Assembly (NCBI GenBank): GCA_002471805.1
Contig: DKQR01000063.1
Coordinates: 1 to 6,797, forward strand
Length of the DNA stretch: 6,797 nt
Reading direction: 5' to 3'
Source: Fidelibacterota bacterium UBA7303
GTDB lineage: Bacteria > Fidelibacterota > Marinisomatia > Marinisomatales > UBA1611
Below, piece after piece: positions 1 through 6,211 of the stretch. The first letter of the stretch is position 1. Each line of letters opens with the position of its first letter. The notes beneath the pieces are model-generated. The model made no database searches. It saw only the letters and a program-made list of their open reading frames with translations, and was not told the origin of the DNA. A program made the translations under genes and the position numbers.

Positions 1-185
1 CCGTGCATGAATTTGCACCGCGTAAAGTAAAGCAATCTGTTTGCGGCAATGGTGCGGCATCAAAGGAACAGGTTCAATTTATGGTCATGCAGATCCTCAA
101 ACTGAAAGAGCCTCCTAAACCATTGGATGTCTCCGATGCCATAGCCGTCGGTATTTGTTACTTAAATCAATTCAAATTATCATGA
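1..185 (+). CDS. ruvC: RuvC, crossover junction endodeoxyribonuclease (3' end only)
   Basis: This is the C-terminal part (about 60 residues) of RuvC, the endonuclease that resolves Holliday junctions in the RuvABC pathway; the 5' part lies outside the window. The fragment reads in frame from position 3, and the GTG there is an internal Val codon, not a start. It shows the family's hallmark tail: the EFAPRKVKQSVCGNGAASK block (fragment residues 3-21), followed by the PLDVSDAIAV segment. The two Asp residues of its DxxD (codons at 126-128 and 135-137) match the last two catalytic metal-binding acids of RuvC (D138 and D141 in E. coli). The stop codon TGA (183-185) overlaps the ruvA start as ATGA, so the two genes are probably translationally coupled. 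The ruvC-ruvA order is common in bacteria. Identification is firm; only completeness is unknown. Confidence 0.95.
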   Translation, partial: VHEFAPRKVKQSVCGNGAASKEQVQFMVMQILKLKEPPKPLDVSDAIAVGICYLNQFKLS

Positions 186-784
186 TCGAAAATATCAAAG
201 GTATTGTAGAGAAAAAGACACCAGCTTATGTCGTAATGAATGCAAATGGTATTGGAATAAAAATTTCCATGTCAATCAATGGTCTGGAAGCCGTACCACC
301 AAAAGGAAACGATGCAGTAATACTGACCTATTTACATGTCCGGGAAGATATGCTTGACCTATATGGTTTTGCAACAGAACGTGAACGGCACACGTTTATG
401 CAGTTGATCAATATCAGCGGTATTGGCCCCAAACTTGCGTTAACAATTTTATCGGGGATCAACCCAGATAAATTGAAAGACAGGGTTGTGGCCGGGGATG
501 TAGCCAGTTTGACATCTGTACCTGGCGTTGGCGCGAAAACTGCCAAGCGCATCATTGTTGAACTCAAAGAAAAATTTGTAAAGATGGATGAAGATTCCCT
601 GGGTTTTGAAGAAGAAGATACAGGTGAATCCATTTTGTTTCGCGATACCTTGAATGCCCTCATTTCTCTGGGATACAAATCCAGATATGCCCGAAAAGTA
701 CTGCAGGATTTGGATAAAAATGGTGAGTTGAGAGGTGAACTTGAATCCGTTATTAAAAAAGCATTATCACAACTGGTATCTTGA
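182..784 (+). CDS. ruvA: RuvA, Holliday junction-binding subunit of RuvAB
   Basis: RuvA tetramers bind the four-way junction and load the RuvB ring motor for branch migration in the cytoplasm. The 200-residue product is close to the E. coli length (203). It has an N-terminal OB-fold domain (about 1-62) starting MIENIKGIVE. The VRED segment puts E55 and D56 where the E. coli acidic pin lies. Two helix-hairpin-helix motifs follow, ISGIGPKLALTIL (78-90) and SVPGVGAKTAKRII (112-125), then an acidic flexible linker (about 136-150) and the RuvB-contacting domain III (about 151-200). I chose ATG 182 over an upstream in-frame TTG at 155 because it gives the canonical N-terminus and overlaps the ruvC stop by four bases. 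No Shine-Dalgarno sequence is visible, consistent with coupling to ruvC. ruvB does not follow; an aminotransferase gene overlaps the stop instead. Confidence 0.97.
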   Translation: MIENIKGIVEKKTPAYVVMNANGIGIKISMSINGLEAVPPKGNDAVILTYLHVREDMLDLYGFATERERHTFMQLINISGIGPKLALTILSGINPDKLKDRVVAGDVASLTSVPGVGAKTAKRIIVELKEKFVKMDEDSLGFEEEDTGESILFRDTLNALISLGYKSRYARKVLQDLDKNGELRGELESVIKKALSQLVS

Positions 785-1977
785 AATTCAATGTACAATT
801 AGACAAGTTAGGTACAGAAACTGCTTTTGCTGTATCTGCCGAAGCAGAGGCTTGGTCAAAAAAAGGGCATAAGATCTATCCGTTTCACCTCGGTGACATG
901 AATATCCCAACACCGGAAAATATCCGCCAAGCCACATATAAATATATGACTGAGGGGCACAATGGGTATTGCCCGGCATCGGGAATTCCAGAACTCCGAG
1001 AGGCTCTGGCAATGGATGTGGGTGCAAAACGAAATGTGAACTATTCCGCTGAAAATGTGGTCATTCAGCCGGGGGGAAAACCAACGATCTGGAAATTCAT
1101 TGCGGCTGTCATGAATAGGGGGCAGGGTGTGTTATATCCAAGTCCAGGCTACCCGATATACGAATCACAAATAGAATACCAGGGCGGTGTTGCATTGCCA
1201 TATCGATACGTAGAAACAAAAAATGGTTTTGCCATCGACCTGGACCAGTTACGTTCATCCATTTCCAATGATACAGTTGCCCTGATCTACAATAATTATC
1301 AAAATCCGCTCAGCGCCGCCTCCAGCCAAGAAGAAATAGAAACATTGGCGGACATTGCCATTGATCATGATCTATGGGTGCTTTCAGATGATGCCTATTA
1401 CGAAATTCGCTACACGGATGATCCTCCTCGTTCCATAGTCAGCATTCCCGGGATGCAGGACCGTACTGTTATTCTTTATAGTTTTTCTAAAAAATATGCC
1501 ATGACGGGTTGGCGAATTGGCGCATCCATTGGCCCCAAAGAATTGGCCTCGCATATCGCAAAATTGAATGTAAATGATGAATCCTGTACAAATCATTTTA
1601 TCCAGTGGGCGATGATAGAAGCACTCCATGATGATATCAGCGAGCCAAAAAATATACTGGATGAACTCTGTATGCGCCGAGATACTGCTGTTACCACATT
1701 GAATTCCATCGATGGTATTTCGATACCCAGCCCGGAAAGTACTTTTTACTTATTCCCCAATATTACAGCGGTGATGAATAAGAAAGGGTTCAAGGATATT
1801 GAACAATTTCGCATTGCTGTCCTTGAACAGACGGGTGTTTCGTTTTGTACCCGCAACCATTTTGGGCGCCCAGGAGAAGATGAAAAAGAACATTTTATCC
1901 GTTTTGCCTACTCTGGGATCGGAGTTCATGATATCCGCGAAGGAATCGAGAAGTTCAAATCCTGGATTGTAGCCTGA
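781..1977 (+). CDS. PLP-dependent aminotransferase, class I/II (substrate unassigned)
   Basis: This is a fold-type I aminotransferase of 398 residues, the normal family size. The signature SFSKKYAMTGWRIG (234-247) fits the class I pattern and places the Schiff-base lysine at K237. SDDAY (202-206) supplies the Asp that pairs with the PLP ring nitrogen (D203) and a conserved Tyr. N175-P176 is the conserved Asn-Pro of the usual NPTG motif, but here it reads NPLS. R374 in HFIRFAYSG is the likely substrate-carboxylate Arg. The N-terminus LGTETAFAVSAEAEA (10-24) is typical of aspartate-aminotransferase-like enzymes. The start is TTG 781, overlapping the ruvA stop as TTGA. The next in-frame ATG (898) would delete conserved N-terminal sequence, so the TTG is preferred. 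gcvT follows after two bases. The amino donor and acceptor cannot be read from the sequence; aspartate, alanine or another amino acid is possible. Confidence 0.93.
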   Translation: MKFNVQLDKLGTETAFAVSAEAEAWSKKGHKIYPFHLGDMNIPTPENIRQATYKYMTEGHNGYCPASGIPELREALAMDVGAKRNVNYSAENVVIQPGGKPTIWKFIAAVMNRGQGVLYPSPGYPIYESQIEYQGGVALPYRYVETKNGFAIDLDQLRSSISNDTVALIYNNYQNPLSAASSQEEIETLADIAIDHDLWVLSDDAYYEIRYTDDPPRSIVSIPGMQDRTVILYSFSKKYAMTGWRIGASIGPKELASHIAKLNVNDESCTNHFIQWAMIEALHDDISEPKNILDELCMRRDTAVTTLNSIDGISIPSPESTFYLFPNITAVMNKKGFKDIEQFRIAVLEQTGVSFCTRNHFGRPGEDEKEHFIRFAYSGIGVHDIREGIEKFKSWIVA

Positions 1978-1979
1978 GA

Positions 1980-3077
1980 ATGGCTGCTGTAAAACAGACT
2001 GCTCTCTATAAGCGTCATCTTGAAATCAATGGGAATATGGTACCTTTTGCAGGATTCTTATTGCCCAGCTACTATACCAGTATCAACCAAGAGCACGCTG
2101 CTGTGCGTAAAAAGGCTGGACTATTTGATGTGGGTCACATGGGTGAATTTATTGTATCCGGAAATGATAGCAGCGCTTTCATGCAAAAAATGACTGTTAA
2201 TGATGTATTATCCTTGTCTACAGGTCAAGCCCAGTATTCAGCCATGTGCTATGAAAATGGCGGGTTGGTGGACGACCTGTTAATCTATAAGCGAGACGAG
2301 AGTTATTTACTGGTTGTGAATGCCGCCAATCTTGAAAAGGATCTGCAGTGGCTGGATGATCATGTTGAGGGCCAAGTGTCAATTAATAATATTAGTGATG
2401 CAACAAATCTCATTGCATTGCAGGGACCAAAAGCCAGGAAAATATTACAACCGCTGATTGATTCAGATTTAACAGACCTTCCTATTTATCATTTTATGGA
2501 TGGACAGGTTTCCGATAGCAGAGCCATGATTGCCCGTACGGGCTATACAGGTGAACTGGGATACGAGATCTATGCACACCCGCAGTACATTGTTAAGATT
2601 TGGGATGCGATTATGAAATCTGGAAGTGAGTATGGAATAAAACCTGCGGGACTCGGAAGCAGGGATACACTGCGTATGGAGATGAAATATGCTCTATATG
2701 GCAATGACATTGATGAAACCACAAATCCCATCGAAGCGGGGCTTGGATGGATTGTAAAACTGGGAAAGGGTCATTTTTTAGGGAAAGATGCACTCCGTGA
2801 AGCAAAAGACAACTTATCCCGCCGGCTGATCTGTCTCGAAATGACAGAACGTGCGATTCCAAGGACCGGATGCCGGATTCTTATGGATGATGAGGTCGTG
2901 GGTCACATTACCAGCGGTACCATGAGTCCGTCCCTTCAAAAGGGGATCGGGATCGGTTATGTGAATATACCCTTTTCAAAAACGGGGACGGCAGTAAAGG
3001 TTGACATTCGTGGAAAACAAAAATCCGCTGAGATAGTCAAAGCACCTTTTTATGAGCATGGTTCATTATTGGAGTAA
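1980..3077 (+). CDS. gcvT: GcvT, aminomethyltransferase (T-protein) of the glycine cleavage system
   Basis: T-protein takes the aminomethyl group from lipoylated H-protein, passes the one-carbon unit to tetrahydrofolate as 5,10-methylene-THF, and releases ammonia. The 365-residue product has the family's usual length. Seen in order are LYKRHLEINGNMVPFAGF (9-26), the LFDVGHMGEF block (48-57), GGLVDDLLIY (94-103) containing the Asp pair D98-D99 that covers the conserved catalytic Asp, GYTGELGYEI (188-197), GLGSRDTLRMEM (224-235), and the C-terminal barrel motif TSGTMSPSLQKGIGIGYV (311-328). These distinguish a true GcvT from the related YgfZ and dimethylglycine dehydrogenase folds. ATG 1980 is two bases after the aminotransferase stop, so the genes are probably one transcript. 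gcvH and gcvP are not in the window. No Shine-Dalgarno sequence or glycine riboswitch is seen just upstream; the region upstream is coding. Confidence 0.96.
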   Translation: MAAVKQTALYKRHLEINGNMVPFAGFLLPSYYTSINQEHAAVRKKAGLFDVGHMGEFIVSGNDSSAFMQKMTVNDVLSLSTGQAQYSAMCYENGGLVDDLLIYKRDESYLLVVNAANLEKDLQWLDDHVEGQVSINNISDATNLIALQGPKARKILQPLIDSDLTDLPIYHFMDGQVSDSRAMIARTGYTGELGYEIYAHPQYIVKIWDAIMKSGSEYGIKPAGLGSRDTLRMEMKYALYGNDIDETTNPIEAGLGWIVKLGKGHFLGKDALREAKDNLSRRLICLEMTERAIPRTGCRILMDDEVVGHITSGTMSPSLQKGIGIGYVNIPFSKTGTAVKVDIRGKQKSAEIVKAPFYEHGSLLE

Positions 3078-3229
3078 TGTCAAATATTTAGAATTTCATA
3101 CAATATATCTCAAAAGGAATTCTGGGCGTGCTTATTGCACATAATTAAGTCTAGATGTTTGCACTTCAATAATCATCTGAAAATTCGTATTTTCCATCGT
3201 AACTGTTCTACATACCATAATTACCTTTC
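3078..3229 (+). other. Non-coding gap between gcvT and ftsK; probable promoter region for the ftsK block
   Basis: These 152 bases hold no credible ORF and are visibly richer in A+T than the genes on either side. An imperfect inverted repeat (AGAATTTC at 3090-3097 and GGAATTCT at 3116-3123) could form an eight-pair stem including one G-T pair. Its loop is 18 bases and no T-run follows, so it is not a good intrinsic terminator. A smaller palindrome lies at 3179-3194. CATAAT at 3216-3221 is a possible -10 element, but no good -35 sits at the right spacing, and a start there would leave almost no 5' leader. A promoter for ftsK is expected here because this is the only sizeable gap, but I cannot place it firmly. 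No Shine-Dalgarno sequence precedes ATG 3230. Confidence 0.4.
3179..3194. repeat. 16-base palindrome GAAAAT-N4-ATTTTC upstream of ftsK
   Basis: The arms GAAAAT (3179-3184) and ATTTTC (3189-3194) are exact reverse complements around a four-base centre, TCGT. The palindrome ends 35 bases before the ftsK start codon, a plausible place for an operator. The symmetry is visible in the sequence. A binding protein is only a guess, and short AT-rich palindromes arise by chance in such DNA. Confidence 0.3.
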
Positions 3230-5626
3230 ATGAATGATAAACGCCGTTTAGAAATTCTAGGGATCCTGACGGTCGCCTTGTCCATCTTTCTAATGGTTAG
3301 TCTGGGAAGTTATCATCCTAGTGAAGAGCCTACAATTTCCGCCAACGTTCAAGTCGAAAATACCATGGGGATTATGGGAGTACTCTTATCACATTTATTG
3401 ATCAAACTAGGCTTTGGTTTTTCCTCGATCATCATCCCTTTTCTAGGTATTGCATGGGGCTGGACCTTATTTAGTAAGCAGGATGCAACCAAACTCATCC
3501 GCAGTACGGCCTATGCTTTGGGGGCCATGCTCCTCCTTTCGTTTACCACAGGAGTGTTCCTGATCAAATTGTCGAAGGCAGCAGAACTGGACTATACTTT
3601 TGCAGGTCTGCTAGGCGGGATTCTAGCAGGGTTTTTTCTGGACTGGTTCAGTATTTATGGGACGATCCTATTCCTATTTGCCGGCTGGTTGATGCTGATC
3701 CGCGGGTATTTTAACCTGGATTATTACCATCCCTTTGCAGCGCTGAAGGTGAAATGGGAAAGATGGCGGAAAGACCAAGCCATTAAAATAGAAAGACAGA
3801 AAAAGGAAAAAGCAAAACGCAGGCATACAAAGGACCTGCGGGCCAAAATTGACGAAAAGAAAGAAAAAGAAGTCCTGGAAACGGCGCCCGCATCCTCAAA
3901 GGATGATATAGAACCTGCTGCAGATCCTGGGGAGATTCATCATCCATTAGACACAATCGAAGAATCGAGTGTAGATGATACAATGAAGAAGTCTGAACCG
4001 AAACAGGAATTGGAGAATGAATCTCATAAAGATGAAACCGACCAGGGACTGGTTGTAGAAGAAGAAGTGAGTCATGGTGAGATCCCGGAAACAGATCTGG
4101 AAGATATCCAGGTTGGTGAAGTGGCTACCACGGAAGAAGTGAATATTGACTCTGTCGCAGAAAGAAATAAACCCCGGCGCAAATACCAGCTACCCAGTTC
4201 GGATCTTTTATTCACACCGGTGAATGTCTCAGATCACTTAAGCAAAGATGAACTGGTAGAGCGAGCCAATTACCTAACACAATCTTTGGCTACATATGGT
4301 GTAGACGGGCAGGTTGTGAATGTACATCCTGGCCCGATCATTACATTATTTGAAGTAGAACCTGCGGAAGGGGTTCGTGTGAATAAATTCGTGGCTCTTG
4401 CAGATGACCTGGCCAGGGTTATGGAAGCGAGCAGTGTTCGTGTAATAGCTCCCATTCCGGGGAAATCCTCTGTTGGTATTGAAATCCCTAACCGGAATCC
4501 AGCTACAGTCTTTTTTAAATCGGTTGTAAACAGCCCCGAGTTTGCGGAAGCAAAATCGCTGCTTACCTTGGCTATCGGAAAAACAACCTCTGGTGAAATC
4601 AGCACATTGAACTTGGGAAAAATGCCGCACCTGCTTATTGCCGGTACGACAGGATCCGGTAAATCAGTTTGTATTAACACCATTATATGCAGTCTCCTAT
4701 ATCGTGCGACCCCAGATGAGGTTAAGTTTGTCATGATCGATCCGAAAAAGGTAGAAATGACATTGTTTCGTGCCCTGGAAGGCTATCATCTGCTGAAAAT
4801 GGAAGATATTGCTGAACCGATCGTGACATCTGTTGATAATGCGATTTTGGCTCTTCGTGCCCTGGAAAAAGAGATGGATCGGCGTTATAATATCCTAGCA
4901 GAAGCCGTGGTCAGGAATATTGATGAATATAATGAAAAAATGGACCGGGACGGCGAAGACATTATGCCCTATATTGTGCTTGTGGTGGACGAATTGGCGG
5001 ACCTGATGATGCTGAGTGCCAAGGATGTGGAGGCGCCTATCGCACGGCTGGCGCAACTGGCCCGCGCTGTTGGCATTCATCTCGTAATTGCCACTCAACG
5101 CCCTTCTGTAGATGTAATTACGGGTGTTATCAAGGCCAATTTCCCCTCTCGTATCGCTTTCCAGGTGGCCAGTAAAATTGATTCCAGGACCATCATCGAT
5201 CAAACTGGGGCGGACAAACTGATTGGTCGTGGGGATATGCTGTATCTGGGAACGGGCAGTTCTGACGCATTTCGGATGCACAATGCTTTCCTGTCATTAG
5301 AAGAAATAGAAGCGATCATGAACCATATCCTAGAGCAGCCAAAGCCAGAAGAAATCATATTGCCTTCCGTCAGAGAAGCTCAGATTACTGAATTTGAAGG
5401 TGATGGCGGTGGTACTGATGATATGTTCAACGATGCCGTATCCCTGGTGGTCACCCATCAGCAAGGCTCAATTTCTTTGCTGCAGCGCAGGCTGAAAGTT
5501 GGATATTCCAGAGCCGCAAGACTCATTGATGAAATGGAACAGGCCGGCATTGTCGGTCCATTTACCGGCAGCAAAGCCAGGGAAGTGCTGGTGGATGAAT
5601 CTTACCTGGAAATGATCCGGGATTAA
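3230..5626 (+). CDS. ftsK: FtsK/SpoIIIE-family DNA translocase
   Basis: This is a membrane-anchored hexameric ATPase that pumps DNA at the division septum and helps resolve chromosome dimers with XerCD at dif. The 798-residue product is the common 'short-linker' size, well below the 1329 residues of E. coli FtsK. About four transmembrane segments are seen (roughly 8-27, 62-82, 93-113, 140-158). A strongly basic juxtamembrane stretch (about 173-214) and an acidic linker (about 215-312) follow. The alpha/beta motor starts near 320 and has Walker A GTTGSGKS (472-479, K478), Walker B IVLVVDELADLMM (582-594, D587-E588), and ATQRPSVDVITGVIKANFPS (621-640). A gamma winged-helix domain (about 730-792) contains LLQRRLKVGYSRAARLID. 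The motor is about eight residues longer than usual around 518-537. The start is ATG 3230, which gives a short cytoplasmic MNDKRR before TM1. It leads a block with the lolA-like gene six bases downstream. Confidence 0.97.
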   Translation: MNDKRRLEILGILTVALSIFLMVSLGSYHPSEEPTISANVQVENTMGIMGVLLSHLLIKLGFGFSSIIIPFLGIAWGWTLFSKQDATKLIRSTAYALGAMLLLSFTTGVFLIKLSKAAELDYTFAGLLGGILAGFFLDWFSIYGTILFLFAGWLMLIRGYFNLDYYHPFAALKVKWERWRKDQAIKIERQKKEKAKRRHTKDLRAKIDEKKEKEVLETAPASSKDDIEPAADPGEIHHPLDTIEESSVDDTMKKSEPKQELENESHKDETDQGLVVEEEVSHGEIPETDLEDIQVGEVATTEEVNIDSVAERNKPRRKYQLPSSDLLFTPVNVSDHLSKDELVERANYLTQSLATYGVDGQVVNVHPGPIITLFEVEPAEGVRVNKFVALADDLARVMEASSVRVIAPIPGKSSVGIEIPNRNPATVFFKSVVNSPEFAEAKSLLTLAIGKTTSGEISTLNLGKMPHLLIAGTTGSGKSVCINTIICSLLYRATPDEVKFVMIDPKKVEMTLFRALEGYHLLKMEDIAEPIVTSVDNAILALRALEKEMDRRYNILAEAVVRNIDEYNEKMDRDGEDIMPYIVLVVDELADLMMLSAKDVEAPIARLAQLARAVGIHLVIATQRPSVDVITGVIKANFPSRIAFQVASKIDSRTIIDQTGADKLIGRGDMLYLGTGSSDAFRMHNAFLSLEEIEAIMNHILEQPKPEEIILPSVREAQITEFEGDGGGTDDMFNDAVSLVVTHQQGSISLLQRRLKVGYSRAARLIDEMEQAGIVGPFTGSKAREVLVDESYLEMIRD

Positions 5627-5632
5627 ACTTCT

Positions 5633-6211
5633 ATGAAAAAAATGATGGTCCTGGCGGTCCTGTTCATCAATTCCGCCTTCGGATTTTCGGATCCCTATCA
5701 AACCTTTTTAAAGTTTATAAATGAATCTGGCAGCTTGAAAATGTCACTGGAGTTCTACCAAATTCAATATGGCGATCACTTCGATACTGCAGGTGATTTT
5801 TACTATTTAAGGGATCAATATTATTTTTTTGATGATGCTGCGCAGCGCATCATTTTCCAAGATGGCGAGATTTCTACCATCAGTAAAATAAATAAACAGA
5901 TTATTCTTGATAATATTATACCGGGAGAAGTCACCATTTTTGATATTCTTTCCGGGAAAAATGAGTTGATTGTTCCCCGAGTTGCCATCCTGGAAAAAGA
6001 ATACTACAAAATTCCTTTCACTATACCGTCCTGGGAATTATCTGGAATGATTCGGGTTTTGCCGACAAGCGGTAGACCCTTGGAGATCAAATTATCGTCT
6101 GGCCCCGATCAGGAAACACGAATAAAAATCAATTCTGCGGAACCATGGGATTCCAACAGTATTCCTGAAATTGATTTAACCGGTTTTGAAAAAATAGATT
6201 TGCGTGAATAA
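5633..6211 (+). CDS. LolA-like outer-membrane lipoprotein carrier protein
   Basis: This is a predicted periplasmic protein of 192 residues, close to the size of LolA, which ferries lipoproteins from the LolCDE transporter across the periplasm to the outer membrane. Residues 1-17 form a signal peptide: MKKMM, then a hydrophobic core VLAVLFINSAFG, with a plausible signal peptidase I site after A15-F-G17. There is no lipobox Cys, so it is soluble. The mature part follows the LolA pattern of alternating beta strands: GDFYYLRDQYYFFDD (54-68), RIIFQDGEISTISKINKQII (72-91), and a late strand with GRPLEIKLSS (147-156). The usual Pro-Gly-x-Phe-Arg-Trp segment is not conserved, so this is a divergent member and the gene name is withheld. 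A lolA gene directly after ftsK is a recurring bacterial arrangement, which supports the call. ATG 5633 lies six bases after the ftsK stop without a Shine-Dalgarno sequence. A general LolA/LolB-fold protein is the alternative. Confidence 0.65.
   Translation: MKKMMVLAVLFINSAFGFSDPYQTFLKFINESGSLKMSLEFYQIQYGDHFDTAGDFYYLRDQYYFFDDAAQRIIFQDGEISTISKINKQIILDNIIPGEVTIFDILSGKNELIVPRVAILEKEYYKIPFTIPSWELSGMIRVLPTSGRPLEIKLSSGPDQETRIKINSAEPWDSNSIPEIDLTGFEKIDLRE

Noticed and set aside
155..181. Upstream TTG start that would lengthen RuvA by nine residues
   Set aside because: The ATG at 182 gives the canonical RuvA N-terminus and the ATGA overlap with ruvC; the extension has no family counterpart.
3090..3123. 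Inverted repeat AGAATTTC/GGAATTCT downstream of gcvT as a Rho-independent terminator
   Set aside because: The stem is AT-rich with an 18-base loop, and it is followed by GGGCGTG rather than a T-run, so it does not fit an intrinsic terminator.
4270..4734. Long antisense reading frame inside ftsK (154 codons), and similar antisense frames at 328-798 and 4895-5281
   Set aside because: They lie opposite strongly conserved coding sequence, and their translations show no recognisable domain, so they are shadows of the real genes.
5587..5594. GCTGGTGG, identical to the E. coli Chi site, near the end of ftsK
   Set aside because: Chi is specific to RecBCD of enterobacteria. A single octamer in a likely FCB genome, inside conserved coding sequence, is best explained by chance.
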